Assembly: GCA_027489175.1 (NCBI GenBank)
Contig: JAIYAE010000023.1
Span: 37,168-101,167, forward strand
DNA from: Rhodobacter sp.
GTDB taxonomy: Bacteria; Pseudomonadota; Alphaproteobacteria; Rhodobacterales; Rhodobacteraceae
Direction: 5' to 3'
DNA length: 64,000 nt
A program made the position numbers and the translations under genes. This document shows positions 53,412 to 62,663 of this stretch, in pieces; position 1 is the stretch's first letter; every line of letters starts with the position of its first letter. A model generated the notes under the pieces. The model was not told the origin of the DNA. It searched no databases and saw nothing but the letters and a program-made list of their open reading frames with translations.

Positions 53412-54629
53412 ATGGATATGCGTCGGTGGACCCTTTGGCTGCGGCCCGTGCTGTTGTGCCTGTTGCTGGCGGTGCCTGCGGCGGGGCAGACGCTGTCGGC
53501 GCTGGCAAAGCTGGACGGTGACGCCTCAACCCTGACCCGCGTGACGGCGGGGCTGGAGTTGCGCTTTGTGATCAGCCAGCCGGTGCCCTGGCGGCTGCGG
53601 TTTCTGGACGGGCCGCCCCGGCTGGTGCTGGACACGCGTGAGGTGGACTGGACCGGCTTTGCCAACCTTCCCTTGCGTGACCCAGTGGTCGCGATGCGGG
53701 CGGGCAGTTTCCGGCCCGGCTGGTCGCGGCTGGTGGTGGAACTGGCCGGACCTCAGCGGGTGGTGACCTCAGAAATGGTGACCGGGCCTGACGGCGCGGT
53801 GATCCGGGTGACGCTGGCCCCGACCGATGCCGAAAGCTTCGCGGCCGAGGCTGCACGCCCCGACCTTGCCGAATGGGCCACCCCGGACGCGGCCCAGATC
53901 ATGGCGCCGCTGCCCGAAGGCGCGGGGCCGGTCATGGTGGTCTTGGACCCCGGCCACGGCGGGATCGACCCCGGTGCGGAACGGGACGGCCAGACCGAGG
54001 CCGCGCTGATGCTGACCTTCGCGCGTGAGTTGAAAGAGGTCTTGCTGCGCGATGGCCGCTTTGCCGTGGTGATGACGCGGGATGACGATGTGTTCGTGCC
54101 CCTGGAAACCCGCACCTCCATCGCGCGGGAGGCGGGGGCGGATATCTTCCTGTCCTTGCACGCCGACGCCCTGGCCGAGGGTGAGGCGCAGGGCGCCACC
54201 GTCTATACACTGGACGAGGACGCGACTGATGCCGCCAGCGCCGCGCTGGCCGAGCGCCATGACCGCGATGACCTTTTGGCGGGCGTCGATCTGACCGAGC
54301 AGGATGATGTGGTGGCCGAAGTCCTGATGGACATGGCCCGCACTGAAACCCAGCCCCGCACAGACCGGCTGGCCGAGGCCATTGTCGGCGCGATCAAGGC
54401 GGCCGAGATTCGCATGCACCGTCGCCCCCGGCAAAGCGGCAGCTTCTCGGTCCTGAAATCGCCGGACATCCCGTCGGTGCTGCTGGAACTGGGGTTCCTG
54501 TCGTCGGAACGGGACTATACGCGGCTGGTTGATCCGGTCTGGCGCGCCAAGATGGCCGAGGCGATCCGGGCTGCCCTGGTCAGCTGGGACGTGGCCGAAT
54601 CCGGTCTGCGCGACCTCGGCGCGGACTGA
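53412..54629 (+). CDS. N-acetylmuramoyl-L-alanine amidase (AmiC type)
   Basis: 405 residues. Signal peptide (RPVLLCLLLAVPAAGQ), AMIN domain (about 30-130, VTAGLELRFVISQPVPWRLR), then a zinc amidase_3 domain: VVLDPGHGGIDPGAERDGQTEA (His, Glu), ADIFLSLHADAL and the catalytic Glu in SVLLELGFLSSERDY. Splits septal peptidoglycan during division. ATG 53412 fits the signal peptide; longer in-frame starts exist. It leads into the PBP1A gene 105 bp downstream, and the two are probably expressed together. Confidence 0.92.
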   Translation: MDMRRWTLWLRPVLLCLLLAVPAAGQTLSALAKLDGDASTLTRVTAGLELRFVISQPVPWRLRFLDGPPRLVLDTREVDWTGFANLPLRDPVVAMRAGSFRPGWSRLVVELAGPQRVVTSEMVTGPDGAVIRVTLAPTDAESFAAEAARPDLAEWATPDAAQIMAPLPEGAGPVMVVLDPGHGGIDPGAERDGQTEAALMLTFARELKEVLLRDGRFAVVMTRDDDVFVPLETRTSIAREAGADIFLSLHADALAEGEAQGATVYTLDEDATDAASAALAERHDRDDLLAGVDLTEQDDVVAEVLMDMARTETQPRTDRLAEAIVGAIKAAEIRMHRRPRQSGSFSVLKSPDIPSVLLELGFLSSERDYTRLVDPVWRAKMAEAIRAALVSWDVAESGLRDLGAD

Positions 54630-54734
54630 GCGCCCGCGAAACCCCGCTGCAATGACATATCGTGATCGGCCAAGGTTTTGACGGGGCCGCGCGTCTGGTA
54701 TAGTGCAAGGGATTGGGAACACGGAGACTGTCGG

Positions 54735-57284
54735 GTGCTACGCTTTATCGGGTCGGCTTTGGGCGGCATATTCTCGGCGGTGACGCTGGGGCTGATCTTC
54801 GCCGCGCTGACGGTGGGCGGCATTTTCTACATGTATTCGCGTGACCTGCCCAGCCACGAGAATCTGGCCCAATATACCCCCGCCACGATCAGCCGGATCT
54901 ATTCCGGCGAAGGCCAGATCATCGACGAATTCGCCGAAGAGCGGCGGTTGTTTGTGGCGTCGGAAGACATTCCTGATCTGGTGAAGCAGGCCTTCATCAG
55001 CGCCGAGGACAAGAATTTCTACAATCACCACGGCTATGACACCCGCAGCATGGTGGCGGCGCTGGTTGAGGCGGTGCAGACCCGGGGTGAACGGGTGCGC
55101 GGCGCGTCTACCATCACGCAGCAGGTGATGAAGAACTTCCTGCTGTCCTCTGACCGGACGGCGGAACGGAAGATCAAGGAAATCATTCTGGCAACGCGGG
55201 TGGAAACCGCGATGTCGAAGGAAAAGATCCTTGAACTGTACCTGAACGAGATATTCCTCGGCCAGAACTCCTACGGGGTGGCCGCGGCGGCGCAGACCTA
55301 TTTCAACAAGGCCCTGCAAGAGCTGACCGTGGCCGAGGTTGCCTATCTTGCCGCCCTCGCGCAGCGGCCGGGCAATCTGCATCCGGTGCGGCAGAAGGAA
55401 GATGCGATCTCGCGGCGGAACTACGTTTTGGGCGAGATGCTGGACAACGGCTATATCGACCAGGCCCAGTATGATGTGGCGGTGGCGGACCCGCTTCTGA
55501 CGGTGCAGGGCGGCGATTATGAGGCGTTCCGGGAATCGCTGCCCCCCCGCGACTATTTCACCGATGAGATCCGCCGCCAGCTGTCGGGTACGTTCGGCGA
55601 GGATGAGTTCTTCTCGGGCGGTCTGACGATCCGCGCGACGGTGGACGCCGACCTGCAAGAGGCCGCTGCCGCCGCCCTGCGCAAGGGGCTGGAGAAATAC
55701 GACCGCGATCAGGGCATCTGGCGCGGCACGGGGCAGGTTCTGCCACCCGAAGCGCTGGCGTCGGAAGCGGCCTGGCGTGAAGCGCTGGCGGCCCTGGAAG
55801 TACCGCGCGATGTGGCGACCTGGTTCCCCGCCGTGGTGCTTGAGGTGGGCGAAAGCGACGCCCGCATCGGCATTGAGGGCGTGATGGACGATGAGGATGG
55901 CCATTTCATCCCTGCCGAAGACGTGACTTGGGCCCGCAAGCAACTGGCCGATGGCGAACTTGGCCGCCGCGCGCAGGTGGCCGGTGACCTGGTCGCCGTG
56001 GGTGATGTGGTGCTGGTCCGCGCGGTCACCAATGAAGACGGCACCTTCAAGCGCTGGTCCTTGCGGCAGGTGCCGGAAGTGCAGGGCGCGTTCATGGCGA
56101 TGGATGTCAACACCGGCCGTGTGCTGGCGATGCAGGGCGGGTTCAGCTATCAGGATTCGGTCTTCAACCGCACGACGCAGGCCACGCGGCAGCCGGGGTC
56201 AAGCTTCAAGCCCTTCGTCTATGCCGCAGCCCTGGACAGCGGCTTTACCCCCGCGACCATCGTTGTTGATGCCCCGATCGAGATTGACACGCCGCAGGGT
56301 CTGTGGACGCCCAAGAACGCGTCGAACCGGTTCTATGGGCCGACGCCGCTGCGCACCGGGATCGAGCAGAGCCGGAACCTGATGACCGTGCGGATCGCGC
56401 AGGAAATCGGGATGCAGACGGTGGCGGGCTATGCCGAACGCTTTGGCGTCTATGACCGGATGGGGCCGTTCCTGGCAAACTCGCTTGGGGCGCAGGAAAC
56501 CACGCTGTTCAAGATGGTCGCCGCTTATGCAATGTTCGCCAACGGGGGTGAGCGGGTGGAACCCACGCTGGTCGACCGGGTGCAGGACCGCTATGGCCGC
56601 ACGGTCTATCGCCATGACCAGCGGGTGTGTGAAGATTGTGCCGCGGCTGACTTGCCGGCCGGGCAGGGGGTGACCATCACCTCAAACCGTGAGCGGGTGA
56701 TGAACGCGATCACCGCCTATCAGCTGACCAGCATGATGGAAGGTGTCGTCCAGCGCGGCACGGCGGCGGGGATCAACCTGCCTGTGCCGGTGGCGGGCAA
56801 GACCGGCACCACGAACGACAGCAAGGACGTCTGGTTCATCGGATATACCAGCAATATCGCGGCGGGCTGCTACATCGGCTATGACCAGCCGCGCACGATG
56901 GCCGGGGCCTCGGGTGGCGGGTTCTGCGGCCCGGTGTTCGAGGATTTCATGGAAGTCGCGATCGAAAAGTTCGGCGGTACCAAGTTCGCGGTGCCGCCGG
57001 GTGGCTATTTCATCAAGATCGACCGTTTCAGCGGCCAGCAACTGCCGGATGATGCCAGCGGCGACAACGTGGTGGCCGAATACTTCCGCGATGGCGAGAT
57101 GCCGATCTTTGGCCTAGGGGCCATGGTGGACGGCGGCTTTGCCATGGGAGAGAACCTGCCCCTGTTCGCTTATGGCGAGGGCGAGGGGAACACTGACGCG
57201 ACGATCACCAACTCGGAAGGGGAGACGGTCGTCGTGCCGAAGAAGGCCGATTTCGGCACCGTTTCCTCTGGCGGCCTTTACTGA
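54735..57284 (+). CDS. mrcA: Penicillin-binding protein 1A (class A, bifunctional)
   Basis: 849 residues. An N-terminal TM anchor (FIGSALGGIFSAVTLGLIFA) precedes the glycosyltransferase 51 domain (AFISAEDKNFYNHHGYD, GASTITQQVMKNFLLS, KILELYLNEIFLGQNSYGV). An OB-like insert precedes the transpeptidase domain with the active Ser in TRQPGSSFKPFVYAAAL and the KTGTTNDSKDVWF box. Builds and cross-links peptidoglycan in the periplasm. Starts at GTG 54735, preceded by CGGAGACTG. A strong hairpin follows the stop. Confidence 0.94.
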   Translation: MLRFIGSALGGIFSAVTLGLIFAALTVGGIFYMYSRDLPSHENLAQYTPATISRIYSGEGQIIDEFAEERRLFVASEDIPDLVKQAFISAEDKNFYNHHGYDTRSMVAALVEAVQTRGERVRGASTITQQVMKNFLLSSDRTAERKIKEIILATRVETAMSKEKILELYLNEIFLGQNSYGVAAAAQTYFNKALQELTVAEVAYLAALAQRPGNLHPVRQKEDAISRRNYVLGEMLDNGYIDQAQYDVAVADPLLTVQGGDYEAFRESLPPRDYFTDEIRRQLSGTFGEDEFFSGGLTIRATVDADLQEAAAAALRKGLEKYDRDQGIWRGTGQVLPPEALASEAAWREALAALEVPRDVATWFPAVVLEVGESDARIGIEGVMDDEDGHFIPAEDVTWARKQLADGELGRRAQVAGDLVAVGDVVLVRAVTNEDGTFKRWSLRQVPEVQGAFMAMDVNTGRVLAMQGGFSYQDSVFNRTTQATRQPGSSFKPFVYAAALDSGFTPATIVVDAPIEIDTPQGLWTPKNASNRFYGPTPLRTGIEQSRNLMTVRIAQEIGMQTVAGYAERFGVYDRMGPFLANSLGAQETTLFKMVAAYAMFANGGERVEPTLVDRVQDRYGRTVYRHDQRVCEDCAAADLPAGQGVTITSNRERVMNAITAYQLTSMMEGVVQRGTAAGINLPVPVAGKTGTTNDSKDVWFIGYTSNIAAGCYIGYDQPRTMAGASGGGFCGPVFEDFMEVAIEKFGGTKFAVPPGGYFIKIDRFSGQQLPDDASGDNVVAEYFRDGEMPIFGLGAMVDGGFAMGENLPLFAYGEGEGNTDATITNSEGETVVVPKKADFGTVSSGGLY

Positions 57285-57299
57285 CACCGCAGCCTTTGC

Positions 57300-57332
57300 A
57301 AGGCCGCGCCCTTGCCGGGGCGCGGCCTTCCC
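57300..57332 (+). terminator. Hairpin after the PBP1A gene
   Basis: 12-bp perfect stem AAGGCCGCGCCC/GGGCGCGGCCTT with a 6-base loop, followed by CCCGTTAT. The T-run is poor, so it may attenuate rather than stop transcription into prfB. Confidence 0.6.
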
Positions 57333-57373
57333 GTTATCACGCCCCGAACATCGACCCTAGGACCTGACCCGAC

Positions 57374-58501
57374 ATGCGCGCCGAAACCCAAGGCAATATC
57401 GAAGCCATCGAAAAGACGCTGAAGCTTCTGGCGCAGCGGATGGACCTTGAGACCGCGCCGCACCGTCTGGAAGAGTTTGACGCGATGATCGAAGCGCCGG
57501 ACCTGTGGAATGACCCGGCCAAGGCGCAAAAGCTGATGCGGGACCGGCAGGGGCTGATCGATGCGCTTGGCACCTACAAGCTGATCGACAGCGGCTTGCG
57601 CGACAATGTCGAGCTGATCGAGATGGGCGAAGCCGAGGGCGACGCCGAGATCGTGACCGAGGCCGAGGCGGCGCTGACGGACCTTGCGAAGCTGGCGGCG
57701 GCGAAAGAGCTTGAGGCGCTTTTGGATGGTGAGGCGGATGCCAACGACACCTTCCTTGAAATCAACGCAGGCGCGGGCGGCACCGAAAGCTGCGACTGGG
57801 CGTCGATGCTCGCGCGGATGTATGTCCGCTGGGCCGAAAAGCGCGGCTTCACGGTGGAATTGCAGTCAGAAACCGAAGGTGAAGGTGCGGGCATCAAATC
57901 GGCCAGTTACAAGATCAGCGGCAAGAACGCTTATGGCTGGCTGAAGTCCGAGGCGGGGGTGCACCGTCTGGTGCGGATCAGCCCATACGACAGCGCGGCG
58001 CGGCGGCATACGTCGTTCAGTTCGGTCTGGGTCTATCCGGTTGTCGATGACAACATCGAGATCGAGGTTCTGGACAAGGACATCCGCATCGACACTTACC
58101 GGTCTTCCGGCGCCGGTGGGCAGCACGTCAACAAAACCGACTCGGCCGTGCGGATCACGCACTTTCCGACCAACATCGTCGTGACCTCCAGCTTGAAGTC
58201 GCAGCACCAGAACCGCGACATCGCGATGAAGGCGCTGAAAAGCCGCCTTTACCAGATGGAGTTGGACAAGCGGAACGCAGCCATCCTTGAAGCGCATGAA
58301 AACAAGGGTGACGCGGGTTGGGGCAATCAGATCCGGTCTTACGTCCTGCAGCCCTATCAGATGGTCAAGGATCTGCGGACGGGGTTTGAAACCTCGGACA
58401 CCGCAGGGGTGCTGGACGGCGATCTGGACGGGTTCATGTCGGCCACGCTTGCCTTGAAGGCCAGCGGCAAGAAGCGCAGCGATTTCGCGGATGTGGACTG
58501 A
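57374..58501 (+). CDS. prfB: Peptide chain release factor 2
   Basis: Recognises UGA and UAA and releases the peptide; 375 residues. The GGQ motif is in [19 protein letters not shown], where the Gln would be methylated. The codon-recognition tripeptide is SPY ([15 protein letters not shown]) instead of the textbook SPF. The frame is continuous from ATG 57374, so the programmed +1 frameshift of E. coli prfB is absent. The N-terminal coiled coil is [20 protein letters not shown]. Confidence 0.95.
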   Translation: MRAETQGNIEAIEKTLKLLAQRMDLETAPHRLEEFDAMIEAPDLWNDPAKAQKLMRDRQGLIDALGTYKLIDSGLRDNVELIEMGEAEGDAEIVTEAEAALTDLAKLAAAKELEALLDGEADANDTFLEINAGAGGTESCDWASMLARMYVRWAEKRGFTVELQSETEGEGAGIKSASYKISGKNAYGWLKSEAGVHRLVRISPYDSAARRHTSFSSVWVYPVVDDNIEIEVLDKDIRIDTYRSSGAGGQHVNKTDSAVRITHFPTNIVVTSSLKSQHQNRDIAMKALKSRLYQMELDKRNAAILEAHENKGDAGWGNQIRSYVLQPYQMVKDLRTGFETSDTAGVLDGDLDGFMSATLALKASGKKRSDFADVD

Positions 58502-58513
58502 GCGTCCGGCTTT

Positions 58514-58553
58514 CCGCACCTTGCCCAGACAGCACGGGCAAGGTCTGATGCGG
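58514..58553. repeat. Inverted repeat after prfB
   Basis: ACCTTGCCC and GGGCAAGGT pair around a 9-base loop, extended outward by CCGCA/TGCGG. No T-run; possibly an mRNA 3'-end stabiliser. Confidence 0.5.
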
Positions 58554-58578
58554 CAAACGTCCTGCTCAGGAAGCCTGC

Positions 58579-59673
58579 ATGCGCGCCGCGATCCTTGCCA
58601 TCGTCCTTGGGATTGGCAGTCCCCTGATCGGTCTAGCCCAGACCCTGACGCCCCTTGACTGTGGGGCGCGGGAGGGCTGCCAGCGCGCCTATCTGATCGA
58701 AGGGTTTCACCGCCTTGATGCCCGGCCCGTCGCCCTGCCGGGCAACCGGATCGCGCTTTTGGGTCTTGCCGGGCTGGAGGAGGACGCAACCCTTTGGCTG
58801 ATTGACCCGTCGATGACCGATAGAACGGTTGCCGGTGCCGTCGAAGTGGAACTGGACGGGCCAGAGCTTTCCATGACCCGGGCACAGTTGCTGGATGGTG
58901 ATCCGGTCTTTGCGGAAATCTCGCCCACGGGCGTTGTCTTTGCCCTCTTCGTGCAGCAGACGCAGGGCCTGACCTTGCACTTTTTCGGGGCATCGGGAAA
59001 GCCGATGGGCGTGGTGAAGCGGCCCTTTCTGGACCCTTGGCCAAGCCCGGCAGACCTTGAATGGTCGCCGGTCAGCCTGTTCGCCCGTTTTGTCGGGATG
59101 AATGCGCTGCGCTTTGAGGAAACCGGTCTGCGGCTGGACTATGCGGGGCTGTCGGTGGCCGCCGACTACGCGACGGGCGAGGTGACCATTACCGACCCTG
59201 CGCCGGTGGATGGGCGCAGTCTGGCCGAGGTTCTGGATCCGGCCTTCGATCCGGTGGGCCTGGAAAGCTATTGGTTCAGCGCGGGCCTTGCCGCGGCCAC
59301 GAACTATCCGGCAGATGGTTTTCAGGCGCAACTTGCCCTCTTGCAGAATTGGCAGACGCGTGTCCCTTATGCCTTGCCGCCGAAGCCCGAAAGCGGTGAC
59401 CGGGTGCTGGATGGCAACGCATCCATCGACTATGTGCTGACCTTCGCGGAAATGATCCTGACGCCAGATGATGGGCGCCTTGCCGTCCTGAGGCGCGAGG
59501 ATGCGGGCACGACCCTACAAGTCTATGACACGGCCACGGGCAAGCTGACCTGGTCGTCGGCGGTGCCCAGCGATCCTGTCAATGACTCAACCCTGGTCTG
59601 GGCCGAGGACGGCACGCTGGTCCATGTCCTGCAGTCCGACGCAGGGACCGAGCTTTACCTCTACAAGCCCTGA
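58579..59673 (+). CDS. Secreted protein of unknown function
   Basis: 364 residues with a signal peptide (MRAAILAIVLGIGSPLIGLA then QT) and a cysteine pair (LDCGAREGC) right after it. The mature part is beta-rich with repeated short strands (ALPGNRIALLGLAGLEEDAT, RLAVLRREDAGTTLQVYDTA, TLVHVLQSDAGTELYLYKP), suggestive of a propeller or similar fold. No known family identified. ATG 58579 comes 80 bp after prfB, probably its own unit because an inverted repeat intervenes. Confidence 0.78.
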   Translation: MRAAILAIVLGIGSPLIGLAQTLTPLDCGAREGCQRAYLIEGFHRLDARPVALPGNRIALLGLAGLEEDATLWLIDPSMTDRTVAGAVEVELDGPELSMTRAQLLDGDPVFAEISPTGVVFALFVQQTQGLTLHFFGASGKPMGVVKRPFLDPWPSPADLEWSPVSLFARFVGMNALRFEETGLRLDYAGLSVAADYATGEVTITDPAPVDGRSLAEVLDPAFDPVGLESYWFSAGLAAATNYPADGFQAQLALLQNWQTRVPYALPPKPESGDRVLDGNASIDYVLTFAEMILTPDDGRLAVLRREDAGTTLQVYDTATGKLTWSSAVPSDPVNDSTLVWAEDGTLVHVLQSDAGTELYLYKP

Positions 59674-59735
59674 CCACTTGCCTGGGGCGCCCGTTGTCCG
59701 CTAGCCTTGGCGGCGTCATCGGGAGGAGGAGCCCC

Positions 59736-60524
59736 ATGTCCGCGCCATCGGAAAGCCAGTCTGCCGTCATCGCGCCCGCCGCGCCGGAGGTCAACGAGGT
59801 TGACCTGAGCGACCTGCGCGAAAGCCTCGCCCTTGGCTGGCAGGACTTTCGCCGCGCGCCGGTGCTGGGGCTGATCTTCGCGGCGGTCTATGTGCTGGGG
59901 GGCTGGCTGATCTGGTGGGCGACCACGACCCAAGGGCAGATCTGGTGGACGCTGCCCGCCAGTGCGGGGTTCCCGATCCTGGGGCCGTTCATCGCCTGTG
60001 GGTTCTACGAAATTTCCCGCCGGTTGGAGGCGGGTCAGGCCCTGGACATGCGCGGCGTCTTCGGGGTGATCTGGCAGCAGAAGGACCGGCAGATCCCGTC
60101 GATGGCGGCGGTGATCGTGGTGTTCTTCCTGTTCTGGAACTTCCTGGCCCACATGATCTTTGCGCTGTTTCTGGGCAACGCGCCGATGACCAATGTCTCA
60201 TCCTCGCTGGCGGTGTTCGCCACGGTTGAGGGGATGTCGATGCTGGTGGTCGGCACCGTGGTCGGGGCGGTCTTTGCGACGCTGCTTTTCAGCCTGACGG
60301 TGGTCAGCCTGCCGATGCTGCTGGACCGCGAGGTGGATTTCGTCACCGCCATGCTGACCAGCTTTGCCTTGGTGCGGGAAAATCCGGTGGTGATGCTGGG
60401 ATGGGGCGGGTTGATCGGGGCCGCGCTCTTTCTGGGGATGCTGCCGGGGTTCCTGGGCCTGTTCCTGGTGCTGCCCCTCTTCGGGCACGCGACCTGGCAC
60501 CTTTACCGCCGCGCGATCACCTGA
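59736..60524 (+). CDS. DUF2189 integral membrane protein
   Basis: 262 residues, six predicted helices. The opening VDLSDLRESLALGWQDFRRAPVLGLIFAAVYVLGGWLIWW and LPASAGFPILGPFIACGFYEISRRLEAG is the DUF2189 signature. Later helices include MAAVIVVFFLFWNFLAHMIF and LVVGTVVGAVFATLLFSLTVVSLPMLLDR. GGGAGGAGGAGCCCC gives a strong ribosome site for ATG 59736. Function unknown for the family. Confidence 0.87.
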   Translation: MSAPSESQSAVIAPAAPEVNEVDLSDLRESLALGWQDFRRAPVLGLIFAAVYVLGGWLIWWATTTQGQIWWTLPASAGFPILGPFIACGFYEISRRLEAGQALDMRGVFGVIWQQKDRQIPSMAAVIVVFFLFWNFLAHMIFALFLGNAPMTNVSSSLAVFATVEGMSMLVVGTVVGAVFATLLFSLTVVSLPMLLDREVDFVTAMLTSFALVRENPVVMLGWGGLIGAALFLGMLPGFLGLFLVLPLFGHATWHLYRRAIT

Positions 60525-60586
60525 GGCGATTGGAAACGGGCACCGGGGTTGCCCCCGATGCCCGCGAAAACCGTTCTGACCGGTGG

Positions 60587-61096
60587 TCAGCCAGCGTCGC
60601 CGGTGGCGGGCGCATCCAGCCGCATCGCGGCGGGCGCGCTTGCCGGGCGGCCGGTCGACAGCGGGTCTTCCTGCCGCTGAACCGAGCCTTCGAAATGCGC
60701 GCCGGATTCGATGGCGATGGTCTTGTGGATGATGTCGCCCTCAACCCGCGCGGTCGAGGTGAGGCGGACCTTCAGGCCGCGCACCCGGCCGATGACGCGG
60801 CCGTTCACGACGATATCGTCGGCCACGATCTCACCACGGATGGTGGCGCTTTCGCCGACGGTCAGAAGATGGGCGCGGATGTCGCCTTCAACGGTGCCTT
60901 CCACCTGGATGTCACCGGTGGTGCGCAGGTTGCCGACCACGGTCAGATCCGAGGAAAGCACGGAAACCGCTGCCTTGCCCTTGGGCGCCGAAGGGGTGAA
61001 ATCCATGCTGGGTTTGGTCATCGGGGCCTCCGGGGCTTTGGGCTTCTCGGCCTCGGCCTTCGGGCCCGGCTCGTTGATGCGGCTTTTAGAAAACAT
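60587..61096 (-). CDS. Bactofilin (polymer-forming cytoskeletal protein)
   Basis: 169 residues. A disordered Lys/Pro/Glu-rich N terminus precedes the bactofilin beta-helix: SSDLTVVGNLRTTGDIQVEG, TVEGDIRAHLLTVGESATIR, GEIVADDIVVNGRVIGRVRG and RVEGDIIHKTIAIESGAHFE. It polymerises without nucleotides and scaffolds local wall growth. ATG 61096 overlaps the end of the upstream M23 peptidase gene by 11 bp. That coupling matches the known bactofilin-LmdC type pairing. Confidence 0.92.
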   Translation of the reverse strand: MFSKSRINEPGPKAEAEKPKAPEAPMTKPSMDFTPSAPKGKAAVSVLSSDLTVVGNLRTTGDIQVEGTVEGDIRAHLLTVGESATIRGEIVADDIVVNGRVIGRVRGLKVRLTSTARVEGDIIHKTIAIESGAHFEGSVQRQEDPLSTGRPASAPAAMRLDAPATGDAG

Positions 61097-62423
61097 TTTT
61101 CGCTGCCTTTATAAAGGTCATCGGGTTCACGGCGGTCCCTTCCAGACGGACCTCGTAGTGAAGATGCGTGCCGGTGGACCGGCCTGAATTGCCCATATCA
61201 CCGATCCGGTCCCCGCGCGAGACCCTTTGACCCACCTCGACCTTGATGTCGCTGAGATGTGCGTAGCGTGTCTCGATGCCGAAGTCGTGGCGGATCTTGA
61301 CCAGACGGCCATAGCCGTTGTCCCAGCCGGCATGGGTGATGACCCCGTCAGCGGTGGCAAAGATCGGCGTGCCGTAGGCGCCGGCAAGGTCGGTGCCTTC
61401 GTGCATCCGGGTACCCGCGCCTTTGGGGTCACGGCGGTAGCCAAAGCCGCTGGTCCAGCGGAAGCTGTCCTTGACCGGCATTGCGAAGGGCAGCTTGAAC
61501 GCGGCGATCCGGTACATGTTCATCCGGTCCAGCCCGCCAAGGATGGCATTGGCGCGCTGCTCTTCCGGGGTCAAGACGCCGCCCGAGGTGGACATGGTGA
61601 TTGGCGTCAGTGGCCCGCCCTGACCGGAATAACCATCACGGACGGCATCCAGCAGGTCTTCCGGCGACATGCCCGCCTCGCGGAACATGTTGTCGAGCGG
61701 TTCCATCGAAATGGTGACCGCCTCTTCCAGCTTGGCGAAGATCAGGTCGTTGCGCTGTTCGACCATGCGCTTGGCATCGGCGATTTCGCGGGTTTCGGCG
61801 CGGGCTTCTTCGGCCTCGGCCAGCATCAGGTCACGCTCTTCGGCTGTCAGGCCAAGGGCGCTGGTCAGGATTTCCAGGGTGGCGATCGCGTCACGGGCGC
61901 GGCCCATCTCGGTGGCGCCGCCCGATTGTTCGTTCAGGGCCAGGGTGGCGCGGTCGGCTTCGCCCCGCGCTTCATCGCGTTCCTTGATGGTGCGGCGCAG
62001 GGTTTCCTGAATCGCCTCGATCCCGGTCTCAAGCTCACGGCGGCGGTCTTCGGAGGCCAGGAGCCGTTCCTGCATTTCCGAGACTTGCGCCAGAGCCACG
62101 TTGAAGCGGTCCTGGGCGCGGGCGGCTTCATCGGCGCGCAGGTCACGGTCGGTGGAAAGGGTGTTCAGACGTTCTTCATAAAGCGCCTGCTGGCGGACCG
62201 ACTGTTCGCGCGCGGACCCGGCACCGATGCTGTCCATCATGATCAGCGCGGTGGCGACGATGGTCCAGGACAGGGCAAGCGTGAAACCAGCCAAGGCGAT
62301 GATCTGGGTCATCGGCCGCAGGCGGATGAACCGCGTTTCGGTATCGGATTTCAGGAACAGCCGTTGTTCGGGAAAATGCCGTTCCAGGCTTTGATGAAAC
62401 CGATAGGCGAGGCGGTTCAGCAC
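61086..62423 (-). CDS. LytM/M23 peptidoglycan endopeptidase with coiled coil
   Basis: About 445 residues. A short basic cytoplasmic N terminus (ERHFPEQRLFLKSDTETRFI), one TM helix (IIALAGFTLALSWTIVATAL), a long coiled coil (about 80-230, RAQDRFNVALAQVSEMQERL) and an M23 domain with zinc motifs GTRMHEGTDLAGAYG and STGTHLHYEVRLEG. This matches bactofilin-linked LmdC-type enzymes. Start is uncertain: GTG 62423 fits the family N terminus, but the frame stays open to 62633. Followed by an overlapped bactofilin gene. Confidence 0.88.
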   Translation of the reverse strand: MLNRLAYRFHQSLERHFPEQRLFLKSDTETRFIRLRPMTQIIALAGFTLALSWTIVATALIMMDSIGAGSAREQSVRQQALYEERLNTLSTDRDLRADEAARAQDRFNVALAQVSEMQERLLASEDRRRELETGIEAIQETLRRTIKERDEARGEADRATLALNEQSGGATEMGRARDAIATLEILTSALGLTAEERDLMLAEAEEARAETREIADAKRMVEQRNDLIFAKLEEAVTISMEPLDNMFREAGMSPEDLLDAVRDGYSGQGGPLTPITMSTSGGVLTPEEQRANAILGGLDRMNMYRIAAFKLPFAMPVKDSFRWTSGFGYRRDPKGAGTRMHEGTDLAGAYGTPIFATADGVITHAGWDNGYGRLVKIRHDFGIETRYAHLSDIKVEVGQRVSRGDRIGDMGNSGRSTGTHLHYEVRLEGTAVNPMTFIKAAKNVF

Positions 62424-62663
62424 GTTGCGGTCATCCGTATGTTGCTTCGGGCGGTCTTGCGTCGGGCAGTCTTTGGGCTGCCAGTGCCAGCCTGCCCCCC
62501 GGACAAGGCTGCGGTGACAGCGGTTGCAACTGATTAGCCAGCCCGTTTCAACCCCGCAACGTTTTTGACCAAAGACCGGGTTTTTCCGCCCGCCGTGCCA
62601 GGATTTCGGCAGAAAACCGCCGATCCTGTGCAAGCCAGGCCGTAACTGGCACAGGTTAGGGCG

